Positions 10,053-23,200 of a DNA stretch of 57,991 nt are shown in pieces. Origin of the DNA: Stramenopiles sp. TOSAG23-2 (lineage: Eukaryota > Sar); the NCBI GenBank assembly GCA_900128395.1, contig LT649255.1, positions 1-57,991 on the forward strand, given 5' to 3'. The position numbers and the translations under genes were made by a program. Under the pieces are notes generated by a model that was given only the letters and a program-made list of their open reading frames with translations, made no database searches and was not told where the DNA came from. How positions within the stretch are numbered: position 1 is the stretch's first letter; each line of letters opens with the position of its first letter.

Positions 10053-13000
10053 TTACAGCTCCCAAAATTTTTGTGTAGCAGCAATACAAAATTCAGCAAA
10101 ATTACTTGGTGATAAATAACGTCGAATGGATGATTGTGAAAGCCAGCGAGTTATAGACATTGGAAAACCAAGCTGATGGCTTAAACGGGGGAGTCTGTTC
10201 ATTGCATGTTGCCTTGCATGAGTGTCCATTTTTTCATACCCAGATGTCACTGCATAACACGATGCTAAAATTCCATCAACCATAATTGTACCAGAATACG
10301 TGTAAGGGCTGTAATGTTTTGAATGAAATTCTTTTGAAATACTCAAAACTTTCGACAATCCAGTTTCAGTTATCAAATGCATTTTTTCTGGCTCGATATA
10401 TTCAGCTTCGATAAAACTGCCATTACCAATTTGGATCATATGCGATGTAGATAAGGTTATATTATATCCATTTTCTGTCTTAATTGACACATACATTTGA
10501 TTGCTTAAATGACGATGATTGTATGCCATATCATGGTAGTAAACTGAAAATGTTGTTGGTGAATCTTGAACAATATCACCGAACTTTAATTCATCCAAAC
10601 GTTTTCTCATGTTGCCTTTTAACATAACAGTGCTATGTGGAGGGAAACATGGAGCTTTGGCAGAAAATGTGAAATCCAAGTCCAAAGGTCGTTTTACAGG
10701 ATATAATGCAACAGATTTTAACGCACCAAAATCTGATTCTAAATTGATAGAATCTACTACTGGAACAGCTTGAATAACTTTTCCATTACCACATAGAGGT
10801 CTACCGGTAGCCTTGTTATTACCAGACCAATCATTCCATTTGCCGTCATGGGTCCATAAACATCCATACGGTTCACGGGCATTGCCATTTGGTTCCCCGC
10901 TATTCCAATTAGAATAAGAAAGACTATCACCATTTGCCCATTTCCATGCACCGTTTTCAAAAGTCAATCCAATCCAACATTTTTTTCCCCCACATACTCC
11001 GTGCGCATTATTTTGCTGTTCTTGACTTGTAATAATAGCCAAGGTGGTCCCTTTACCTGCACAATATGACTTTGCATTGTTAAAGCTCATTTCAGTATCT
11101 CCAATGAAATAACTTTCTTTTTCAACAATTTGCTGAGGCAGATCAAGCACTTCATCACCTCCAACTTTTATTTTCGATATTTTCGCTGTACATTTTGTAC
11201 TCATAGTTTGTTCACTAGAAAATAGACGAATAAAATCAGAATTGTCACAACCTATTGTATCCGTCCAAACAGCTGTGTTTGCGGGTTGGCCATGTATTGT
11301 TTTACAATGCCCATATTGGTTGTTACTACAACATTTACCTGCACTAGTATCAGGTCTGGTAAAATCGCAAAATGCATCATCACATTCAGTACCTGATGAG
11401 CTAAACATAAGTGCTGTGCAATCCCTCCCAATCACTTTAACACTTCGAATGGTATTACATCCAATATCATTTCGACCGCAAGCTTTTACATTTCCATCTA
11501 CAACAATTTTATTCCCTTTCCCCTGCCTATCAAATGCTACAACTATTTGGCATTTGTTACCTGTATTCCTCGGGGTGTCGACTCTAACAGCACCTATATT
11601 AAGTTGACAATTCGTTTTAGTATCCACCCAATAGTATTGAGTCTCTGGCTTATTTTGAAGCGCCGTACTCTGCTCATTTACAACTTCGCATAAACTACCA
11701 TCGTTTGAGTAAATTCGTGCACTACATTTCCCAATTGTGGCACAACATATATCACTATCTGTATTTAACCCGCAGTTTGTTCCTTTACATGGTATTTCAG
11801 AAGCCTTTAATTTTGCTGTAGTTCCTGTTGGACAATTACCGTGAAAATCAGCAAATAGCGAATTACATTTAGCTGCACAGCATTTTAATTTATCATCGGT
11901 TGATCTACATCCATATTTACTTGTACACCGGACATTTGATAAATGTGATGGAATATCACCATCATTTACATACATTTTATTATTGAAATTAAATCTTTGT
12001 GCCATGTTACATTCATCGCGATTTTGACAATTTGTGGCCGGTTCGATAATCAAAGATTTTATGATACTATTGTCGGCATATGCATTTAAATTTGCAACAT
12101 AATCTTTCAACAGTGCATAACAATTTACATTTTTGTATTGGAAATTTAATTTCACCGTATCGTTGAAATATACCAATATTGTACTGGTATTAACTTCTAT
12201 TGTTACCTTTGTAACAGCATTAAATGGTATTGGTTCCGCAACAAATTCTTTCATTTCAGATCGTGATGTGACAATGGTATATGTTTGTTCAGTCTTTTCA
12301 TCCCTAGGAACATCTTTAGCTTTACTGCATAGAGGTCTAGCCTTGTTATTACCAGAATTATCAGACCAATCATTCCATTTGCCGTCATGGGTCCATAAAC
12401 ATCCATATGGTTCACGGGCATTGCCATTTGGTTCCCCGCTATTCCAATTAGAATAAGAAAGACTATCACCATTTACCCATTTCCATCCACCGTTTTCAAA
12501 AGTCAATCCAATCCAACATTTTTTTCCCCCGCATACTCCGTGAGCATTATTTTGCTGTTCTTGACTTGTAATAATTGCTAAGGTGGCTCCTTTTCCTTCA
12601 CAATATGCTTTTGCATTGTTAAAGCTCATATCAGTTTGTCCCAAGGAAAACTCACCACTACTAGCTGTATTTGGATCGTAACAATAATCCCACTTGGGGC
12701 CGGCCCCGTTCCCTGAACATCCGGGAATGGGGCGCCCATCCTCGCGCTGAAAACATTTTAGTCCCTGCGCACATTGCCAATCACCATCACATTCTCCCAC
12801 GCACCGTTGAAGATTTGTAGCTTGGCCGTCATTTGAGCCCGACAGTTCAATACTATCTCCGGCACAACTTTCTTGCATTCCGTTCGTATTTGTAAATTCA
12901 TATAATTGTCCACCACTTCCAGCATTATGGTTTGGACCGGTAGTACAATCATCCTTCGGGCAATTGCAATGACGTCCATGTTCATAAAAAAAATATTTAC

Positions 13001-16000
13001 TTCCTTTACAACCTTCTTTACCATTTAAGCGGCTCACGGCATCGGCGCATTCTTGAACAGTATATTGCCCACCGCGTTTTCCATATCTTGGATCGTCCAT
13101 ATGTATATAAGAATTACATCCTTTGTTATGCACTGGTATATAATCTTTTGAAAGTGGATATTTACACCCTATTCCTTCACTCAGTCTCAATATCGTATCA
13201 TCTTTTGTTTCTCCAATTTGAAAAATATTTATAATACCACGGTTGTTATTATTACTAATATTTAAAGGTTGAATTTCAAATGATATTTTGTAACATTTTG
13301 GCAAATACGCATTTGTAGCAATTTTTGTAGTATCCGGAACCAGTGCCGTTACGCTGCTATTTATTAATCTTTGCATCTGGAAATCATCCTCATTTTCCCC
13401 ACAAAATTCTTTTGGATTGGAGATACTATTACTACAAGTTGCATTCAACGGTTCACAGCATTTAAAGCGATCATGTAAACTTGAACAAGATGTACCTACA
13501 CAATATGTTGAATCCAATAACGTTTTATCAATAGGCGTTAATCCATTACAAAATGTATTTATATTGGATATACTTGCACATGTTGCTTTGCAACACTTTC
13601 CTTGATCTGCCAGTTTTGTACATTTTTCACCATCTGTGCATAACGATATCATTTGATCATGAATAAAAACATCACCGCTATTGATGTAAATATTTTTAAT
13701 TTTTGATATGCGTTTTAAATCTTTGACGCTGGAGCTCAGTGTTGTACTCCCATCTGATTTCATGCAGCAATCATCTGTTGTGTCAAAGCCATTATCGGAA
13801 TCTCTGGACCATCCAGAGCTACTGCGAAAATTACCGCAATTATCTGTACCACAAATTAGATCCCCTGCACACTGATCATTTGAATCGCAATCACCATCCC
13901 CATATCCAATATTGTTACAGCCACTATCTTTACCCCTACATGAACTTTCAACTTGTATCGTGCTTTCCTCATTAGATAGCATGCCTTCCTCAATATTTTT
14001 ATAACCCCCCCAACCGACATGAAGATATGCATCATGTATCGTATTTTCAAAACGTAAAAACGCGCTTGGTATTACAACTTCATGCTGCTTTCGATTCAAA
14101 TAATAAATCTTAAGACTTGTGTCATCTACTTCAATCTGCATATTGATGTACCAAGGAAACGTACCTAAACCACTTGATGTCATAATGTTCTCAGTGAGTA
14201 AAGTATCATAACGTCCATTATCAACTGTGTCAATAGATGCAATCAATTTATTTTTTAAAAGCCATAAACAAAAAATGCAATCACCATTACGTACAGTCGT
14301 CGGTGCTTTTGGCCTCTCGTCACAACAAAATGTTTGCTGGTGACCACAAGCATCAACATCAGGATATCGAGTTGCATCAGGGTGTGTATGGCATGGATGA
14401 GGATCTGGTGAATAAAGTGCACTATGCAATTTACAATTACGATTTGCATCGTGACTACTATACACTACCCATTCATCAACACCATTAGACACCGGCACCC
14501 ATTTTTCTCCCGTTTTGTGAAATTTATTCACAGTTGTTGGCTCGCATAGTTGCTGTTGAGAACATAGCGATTTTCCTTGTTGCTTGCAAAAGGCTTTATG
14601 TCCATTATATGATTTACTTGGATTACCATGGTATTGCTTCACCCCCTCATTTGTTCCTCCTCCATTACTAGCTGTATTTGGATCGTAACAATAATCCCAC
14701 TTGGCCCCACCCCCGTTCCCTGAACATCCGGGAATGGGACGCCCATCCTCGCGCTGAAAACATTTTAGTCCCTGCGCACATTGCCAATCATCATCACATT
14801 CTCCCACGCACCGTTGAAGATTTGTAGCTTGGCCGTCATTTGAGCCCGACAGTTCAATACTATCTCCGGCATGATTTGCATCATCAAAAGTAATAAAATT
14901 AAACGTACTGTTAAACTTGCTTAACCGAATGATATTCTTTGCATTGCTTATAATATTATCTGTGTCTATCTCTGGTGTTGCTGCGCATCCTTCTAATTCA
15001 CCGTTTGAATTTTTAATATCCTGACCACCAGACATTTCATATAATTTTCCATCACCTCCAGCATTACCGTTTGGACCAGTTGTACAATCATCCTTTGGGC
15101 AATTGCAATGACCTGAATTTTCATAAAAAAAATATTTACTTCCTTTACAACCTTCTTTGCCATTTAATCTTTTCACTGCATCAGCACATTCTTGTACAGA
15201 ATATTTGCCGCCCTTTTTTCCATATCGTTCATCATCCATATGAATGTATGATCCACATCCTTTGTTATGAACTACTATGGGTGAGCCCCAACCTGCTACA
15301 TTATCTTTCGTTACTAATGTATCAGCTAGCAGTATATCAAATTGCATTTTAAAATTGTTTTTAATTTGGATAACACTGTTGCTACTGGCGGTCATTTCAT
15401 TGAGATCGTATGATTCTTTATCAACATAATTTAGCATGCTTGTCTTAGCAGAGCAAAACGAATTCCTTTCCGAAAATGGTACACTAGCACAAGTAGTACT
15501 ACAACAAATTTCTAAATCATGCTTTGATTGACATTTAAATGTACTACAAGCTCGATTTTTACGAGTTGGATCATAGATCCTATTCACAGCAGTGCACATT
15601 GCAGGAGTGACATGCTCCCCACATGTTGGACGACAACAACGTACGCCATCTACTTCCGGTTTACACGGATTATCCATGCATTGAATCATATTAGCATTTT
15701 TTATTAAGCCAGACTCTTTTCCAATTTCATTGCAAAATGCATCACTATCTTCAATCGAATCGCATCTAGGAAGGCAGCATCGGGAACCATCGTTTTCAAC
15801 GGTACAAGCATGCTCTTTACATAATACACTTTTTGCATTTGGTATTAATTTGCTTCCTGGGTTCTCTGTGCTTTGAATAAAACGTGATGATGATATATTC
15901 TGGCAAGTATCATCGACTTCAACACTCTCCTTGCAACATTGGTAGATGCCCTCTTTGGGACATGATCCATACGTTGTTGTACCACCTGGCTTGACAACGT

Positions 16001-19000
16001 ACCCTGGTTGACTGCAACCCCTGTGTTCATCACCAGGTGCACAACAATCATTGCCATTATCGACACAAATATCGGATCTACATGGCTTGCCATCATTTAC
16101 AGCAGAATTTCTTGGAGTGCATTGACCAGAATAACTTCCACCATCTCTAGTACCGCCAACTTTAAACGACTTTAACCGATCATATCCTGGCCCACTCTGT
16201 CCATTTACGTCTCCTTCCGCTACACAGAAACTACCAGTATATGTCCATATTTGACCATTTCCATTTTCTTTATCTGAAACTTGGATATTAACATTCTGTC
16301 CAGTAGATCCATAAAGTCGAAAGAAATCATTCTGATGAGCACGTCCCTCTAAATTGATCCAAACATTTGGTTCAAAATGTGTATACTCGCCACAAAAACC
16401 TTGATCATCACCACAGCAACTGGAACATGAATCATCTTTTGGGCAACCACAACCACTACTGCAATAAACTCTTATCCGATCAATAGTTACAATTTCTTTT
16501 TCTTCTTCGCCTATTAGTTCTTCTGCAAAAATATCTGTTTCATATGGCTCTGGTACTTGACAAATGCAATGGCTATATCGAAGAAAACTGTTACAGTTTC
16601 CTGGATTTGCAAGCTGTACTATGAGAGTAATGAGAAAAAAAAAGCCCCAAAATCCGCAAAATTTCACTAAACTCACAGTATCTTTACGCCTCCATCGAAC
16701 TGGTTTATTGCAACATATAACTGCAGCTGCCATGGGAGTACAGCAAGGATGCCTCACTTGATCAATCAAATCAGGAGATTTGTCAAGTAGCATATTACTT
16801 ATTTCTGAACGTCCATGAACACAACTAGCATACAAAGGCGACCGCCCAGACCATGCACGATGGTTTTCCTTAGCACCATGCAATAATAATAGTCTTGCAA
16901 TTTTAGTATTTCCATTAAATATTGCACACATTAAAGGAGTATTGTATTGCCCATTCAAACTTAACGTAAAAACTTCGAAATGAAATATCAAGCAATACAA
17001 AAAGACAATCATACCAATAGGAAACTGTTGATCTACATTTGGATAAAAGTCACCCAAAAACCAAAGCATCCCTATTATTGTACCTGTAATAAGGCTTATG
17101 AGTTTCCAGAACATCAAGTTGCATTTAAATTGTCTCTTCTTTGGATCTAAGTGCACAAGAAGCAAGATAACCACGACTAATCCGTATACAAAGGCCAACT
17201 GTATGGGGTGCAGGGGTCCCGTAAAAGCAAGCTGGTCATCAGGCATATTATAATCAACATCAATATTTTGCCTCAACTTTTCATCCTCTTCGTATTCCCT
17301 TGACAACATTTCAAATACTTTGTTAAAATCGTTTCGTTGGCATGCCCGAAATAATTCCATACCACTCACAAGTGGGCGATCTCCTTTTCCTTTTTTTAAA
17401 ACATTGTTACTGACTAAATCAGCTAATTTATTATCGTCGTCAGATAATGCAATACCTAATTTTCTTTTATATGCAGCAATTTCATTTTTATATTTAACAA
17501 TAGGATTACAACGTACTCGTTGTCCATTTAAATTTGTAATAGTATCCTCAATATGTTTCATCGAACTCCACATAAATGTCAATCCACAACCACCATTCCG
17601 TATGGCTTTTCGCAAATCACCGTGCGCTTTATCACCGCACATCATTACATCACACCCTGCATTTTTCATAATAAACATATTGCAATTAGTGCATTTTTTC
17701 CCTAATTTTTTCATCAATGCCAATGTCGCTTGATCATCTTGGATTTGTTGCAACTGTTTTGTTTTCTTACCAACTTCAGGACAAACGTGCGTTTCAAAAT
17801 CTCCATCTTTAACAGGCTGATGACATTGTACACAAACCCCTTGGCCACATGGACAACGCTCAACACGCGCTACCACTTTATCTTTACGTAAAACATACGT
17901 TGGATCTACATCCACAAGATAATTTCCGCATTTTGCTGGACATTCGAAAAATAGTTCTTCAAACTCCTCTTGTTTCCTCATGAAACGAAATTGAAATTCT
18001 TTTTCAATTACACCACGCTTTTCTAAAAATGACAAGGCTTTGCCACCGATTTTTCCATACCGTGGGTCTTCTCCTTTCGGGGCACTTGCCTGGCATACAG
18101 GACAATAACCAGGAAATTTACCAGAGTTCATAACCGTTTTTAAATGATATTGTATGCACTCTTCGCAAAAAAAATGAGTACATTCTGTTGAGATTCCATA
18201 TTTTTGTGGCAAAGCCCAACATATCAAGCACTCTTCCACATTAGCATTGTTGTCATCCTCTTCAATTACTAATGCTTCTGTCATTTTCGAAGCCAATCCT
18301 GTCCCCATGCAAACAAAGCATTTATCAAAACGTTCCACTTCTGTTGTAAATTGCTTTTTTAAGATATCGACTGGGGAAGGCGCAATTTTGTTATCACCCC
18401 ATTTACGATTTTCAAGCCTTTTTTTTTCTTCTCGAGAAATTTTTCCATCTTCCAGCGCAACAGCAATATTTGATGTTGATGCTACTAAAGAATTATTAAT
18501 TCTTTCATTTTCTCGATTTATTGCATCTTCACCATATACAAATTTTTCAGCAACCTGTATGTAGTATGTATGATATGGGTTAGAATAATTATTTTGATAT
18601 ATTCAAATAAATGTACATATATAAATTGCTACTTACTTGACGTTTACCTGTACCTTTGCACAAAAAGCATGCTTGCTTTATTCCTTTATCGGAAACTTCA
18701 GGCAATTCACTTATCATTAATTTTTGCATCTCAATACCATAATCAGCAGGCATTGTCATTTTTCCAAGTGTCCTTTCATCGATTGATGGTTGATGAAGTA
18801 CTTGTAATGAACCCATTGGTGCTCTTGCCTCGTAAAGTGGCGTAGCAGATTTAACAAATGGACCACTGGCTTTATTAAAGTATCTTGTAGAAACAACGTC
18901 ATCCTCAAATTGAACCCATACATGAAATGATGTACATGTTTTACCATCTGATTTAGTATGAAAATTCCGCATATCCCCATGCGTAGCTGTATGCCCTTTT

Positions 19001-19635
19001 AACGGTGTATATGCTTTTTTTCGTGCCAACTCTGCAAAAGCATTTTTCAACCCATAAAATGTACCGTCGGATAATAAACCATCAATTTGTTCCATAATAC
19101 GTTTATCTTTAGTGGAGAAATGATACACTTTTTTTGAGCCCATCAAAGTGCAATAAAAAAATTTCATTCCTACAACATCTTCAAATCCACGAATATCTGA
19201 ACCATACATATTAATTAATTTAGTTATGGACATACCAATATTTCCAGATTGCAATACATGCGTTGGTAATTCTTGTTCATGCTTCATATTCTTATTCTTT
19301 AAAAATCCATTGTAATTATAAGCAAAGGTTAATAACCATGCATTGCCATCTTTACCTTCAGAAGCAAACAAACCAACCTGATTTCCAGGTCGACGACTTA
19401 CACCAGGAGCTGTTATAACAGTTTTACTTTCTCCCCAGTACAAATCACCATGTTTAATTTTTAACATATCCGCAACTGCCGTTTTATCATAATCTTCCTC
19501 GTCGCCATCATTATCCCATAAATTTATCATTTGTTCTTCTTTCGGTTTTTTTTGTTTATTTAATTCCAACGCTTGCTGTAACGTTAATTCTTTTGCATTC
19601 ACTAGCGCTTTTAAATCATTGCTTAATGTTTCCAT
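10053..19635 (-). CDS. giant membrane RBR E3 ligase: ankyrin, TM, C-type lectin and Hog/Hint domains
   Basis: Two exons (19635-18637 and 18554-10053; an 82-bp GTAAGT...CAG intron at 18555-18636 keeps frame) encode about 3166 residues. Order: an unrecognised N-terminal region with CFLCKGTG (about 323) and CFVCMGTG (about 411) zinc-like motifs; RING1 (442-487), IBR (535-592) and RING2 (621-661) with the transthiolation Cys634 in NAGCDVMMC, so an RBR ubiquitin ligase; ankyrin repeats (about 730-950) interrupted by a hydrophobic hairpin (817-861); a transmembrane segment (961-983); a long Cys-rich region; two C-type lectin domains (about 2305-2412 and 2819-2922), both with EPN and WND sugar/calcium motifs; and a C-terminal Hint domain from Cys2969 ending with the Hedgehog-type LASCYAV (Cys3099). 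Inferred topology: ligase in the cytosol, lectins and Hint outside or lumenal. Exon 2 is one uninterrupted frame, so the RBR-to-Hint link needs no splicing assumption. The residue before Cys2969 is Pro, not the Gly typical of Hedgehog, and the TxxH motif reads STSH. Confidence 0.9.
10790..11100 (-). repeat. lectin-domain duplicate, second copy
   Basis: Encodes the second C-type lectin domain of the giant RBR protein. It is nearly identical in DNA to 12320-12640, with only scattered single-base changes by eye, far closer than expected for old domain duplicates. Confidence 0.85.
12320..12640 (-). repeat. lectin-domain duplicate, first copy
   Basis: Encodes the first C-type lectin domain, paired with 10790-11100. 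Both copies keep GEPNG and KWNDW, so both should bind calcium and mannose-type sugars. Confidence 0.85.
12663..13125 (-). repeat. ectodomain two-module block, second copy
   Basis: Contains a Cys-rich module (VHNKGCNSYIHMDD start, about residues 2145-2220) followed by a GDSIELSGSNDGQ module (about 2231-2295). Both modules recur at 14690-15290. The second module is visibly richer in G and C than the rest of the window. Confidence 0.85.
14690..15290 (-). repeat. ectodomain two-module block, first copy
   Basis: Contains the VHNKGC module (15285-15035) and the GDSIELSG module (14880-14690), here separated by about 50 unique residues. The GDSIELSG DNA is nearly identical to 12670-12863, differing at only a handful of bases. 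Confidence 0.85.
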
Positions 19636-20230
19636 ATTATTAATTTAACAACGAAAAAAAAAAAAAGATAGCTGGAAAAATAAATAAATTAAAATCACTA
19701 AAAAGTAAGATAGATAGTTTTCTAGAATAGTTCGTATTCAACTATATATATTTTAGGGTAGATTTGAGTGATATTGAATATATCCACTAAAAAAGCTGGA
19801 TAGCACAAATATTAAATTCACTAAAAAGTAAGATATATAGTTCGTAATCAACTATATATATTATATATATATATATAATATATATTTTAGGGTATAGTAG
19901 ATTTGAGTGATATTGTGAATATATCCCCACCTATGTGTGCCTGCTGGGCCTGCTTATGCTAAGGCCTGGTTACTAACGAAAGGTGGTCGGTATTTAAATA
20001 TTGTGTGTTTTAAATTTTCGTGTAATTATATTGCCAGAATGCTGTGTGCCTGTAAAAATATTTCAAACACACAAAAGAGCGAAAATAAAAAGACAAAAAG
20101 AAGAGTTCGTGATGTATTAATACTATCCCAGTAAATATTACTAGATTTACAGTACCTGGTATATTCAGATCTAAAAAAAATATATAATAAAAAATATACA
20201 CCACATATTACATTTAAATTTTAAAATATT
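19636..20230. other. intergenic region upstream of the giant RBR gene
   Basis: Holds the RBR gene promoter and the 3' flank of the TRPC4AP-like gene. A phrase of about 90 bp with AAAAAGTAAGATA and ATTTGAGTGATATTG recurs at about 19698-19788 and 19809-19925, separated by expanded TA repeats. No gene seen. Confidence 0.5.
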
Positions 20231-23200
20231 CTACCCCGTCGTGTCACGAAACAATGGATTTAAATAATCCCACTCCCGCATCCAACCGGAATCCATACAT
20301 AAACTTCCTTCACTACCATCATCTTTAACTAAAATTTCAACAACCTCATCAAACATATGAAATGGTAATCTACTAGACATCTCCAATGATAATCGATCAT
20401 GTGCTCTTCTATGATAATATCGATCCCAAAACCATAATAAACGACGAAAGCTAATGACGATACTACCAGGATTTTGCCAATTTTTCTCTTTCCTTTTTAA
20501 ATATTCTACATCTTCCACCAATGTTCCATGAATATTTGAAAATATCAATAAAATGATAGTGGTATTTAAACAACATAAATTTTCTTGGGATATTTTTGTA
20601 ACATCAATAGCAGTGCAAATATCACATATAATTTGTTGTCGATTTGTTTGCAAATGATGATGAAATTTAGTTTTTCCGACATATAATGATGATTCTGGTG
20701 TTTCTTTTCCCTCCGCAGTATTAATACTAGTATAATGTTTATTCATATGAAATCGTGTATCATATTTTGGATCATCTGCATCCACATCTGCATATAAATA
20801 AACTTCGTTATTGTTGTTTCCTCTTAAATCATTGTTGTGAAAACCCAACACTTCAAATTCTAAAGTCAGCATTAATGAGCGAATAAACACATTCGAATCA
20901 ATTAAATGCGTTGATATTACATCAAACAATTGGCGAAATTCCGCAGGAGTTAATAATGAATCTAAATATTCCAATATAACGCTATTGAATTTAATCATTT
21001 CACCGAGTAAATCGAAATTTGTTTGCATGCCATTACAATCATTACCAACTAAATTGAGCAAATCTTTCACTAAATTGGGTAAAAATTTCTTGTGAGAGGC
21101 AACAATTATTTGATCTTCGGGCTCTGAACCTCTTAAAAAACTTTCAATAGTACTAGCAAACCAAAACCTGTATGCACTATAGCTTTCTTCCGTTTGATAT
21201 GTCATCAATTTAATGATCTTGCTTAACAAGCCATTTTTTTGCGTCTGTCCTTCTATATCTTGGTCAAATATCATTTTTTCCTTTTCCTCCGGGGTGATCG
21301 TTGATTGATGAACACTTAATCGTTCAAATTCAGCACATGCATAATTAAAAGCTTCAAACATCCCATTTCGTGTTCCTTCCATTATTTTATTAGTAATTTC
21401 AAAACGAATTGATAATTGCTTCTTCGACAATAATTGCATGCGATTGTTTATTTGCGTATCTTCCCTTTCCATGAAATTATGTGCTAGCCTTAGAAATTGG
21501 ACCTTTACCGCGGATGCAACGTTACATTGACAACCTGGTCCATGTGGACCATGAGTTTGTCTAGGCTCCGGTGTCCAATCTAATACATCAAAAAGCATAT
21601 TTAACAATGTACCTAATTTTCTCCTTTCAAAATATTGCTGCAAGTCTATTTTCCTTTTTCCGTGGCATAAAATAGCCAATACAAATAAAATTTCAACTAA
21701 AAAGGTTGTTATGATTACATCTCTCATTGTTATTTTTGAGTTGAATATCGTGTCGTTGTTGTCGTTGTTGTTGCTACTACTATTCCCATTTGTATGCTGA
21801 CTATCCATTCCAGATGTCCCAATTGCATCACGTAACACTTCAAATATTTGATGTAGAGATAGCTTTTCCATCATCGATTTTTTTGGCATATTACCAACAT
21901 TAGTAGCTAAATATGTATTATACAAATCAGTGTAAACATTATCTTCATTATCGTAAAAGATTTTTTCAAATTGTCCCATATCACTATACCATTCTTCTTC
22001 CTCCGATTTATCATCCGTCAATGATAGAACTTGTAACATTGCTCGCGATGGAATCAAATTATTAAATGTACCCAATTCACCTTTGTAACGCCTTGCTGTT
22101 GGTAAGCTTTTAACCGATTTGTAAATGAGTAACATAAATCTGTCTAAAATTTCTTCGTTACCGACTAAAAATGCATGATTTCTATCAATTGTTTTCAACG
22201 TACGTCGTTTTCGCATTCCTTTGTCTTTTAATAGTTGGATTTTATTGGATTTCTTCTTTTTCTTTTTCTGAGATGATGATGATAACGGAGATGATGAAGA
22301 TGATGTTGTGCTAGTTGGAGTCATCACGGAGGATGAAAGTGCATTATTATTATTATTATTATTTATGTCATTATTGTTATTGGCATCATTGATATTTGGC
22401 AATGGAGAATTACTATTTGAATTAGGTAATGTTGACGAAGAGGAAATGCTCAATCCTACGTTCATATTATCATTTAAATCATTGATAAAATTAGTTGGGC
22501 TATTGTTGGTAATGATGGTATCAACATTATTGGTTTTACTTTGGCTCGGACTTTTAGTATTCATCTCATTATTATTATTATTACTGTTGTTGTTGTTATT
22601 GTTATATACGCCAACTACTTGCTCATCCACTTCTTCTTCTTTTTCTTTCACATTGGACATGTCAGCAAAAATAAGTAATGCAAATAAACGACATAATACG
22701 CATAATTGTCTTTGAGAAAAGGTAAGGATTCTTTGGTAAAAATTTGGCACATCTGCTAGACAAAACATTTCATCGCGAATGGAAAAGATTTCCTCAAGCA
22801 AACCTACCGCCATGTCAAATGTATCTCCTTTTAATAAATACTCAAAAATGTGCAAAATAAAATGATTCGATCCTAACTTGTTTAAATCACCTAAATGATT
22901 GAAAGTAAACATTAACTCGCGTAACGTACTACCAGTCTCATTCATTACTTTATATACAAGTTTTCTTTCCTTGCTTCTATTTTTATCATTATAAGTAGCA
23001 TCATTCTTACTCATTCGATTATTATATTTTTCTTCAAACAAAATTGGAAGCCTAAGTAAAATTTCTTTTAAATAATTGATACCACCAAATTGAACAAAAT
23101 AACCAGCAACATGATTAGTCTTGGTTGGGCTTCTGTTCCCTGTATGCAATGCACTCGTTGCATCATAAAGAATTCGACTTAAATTTTTCAACGTAGACAA

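Noticed and set aside
18247-18564. Separate plus-strand gene opposite the intron of the giant ligase
   Set aside because: It is the antisense shadow of exon 2, which has clear RBR homology.
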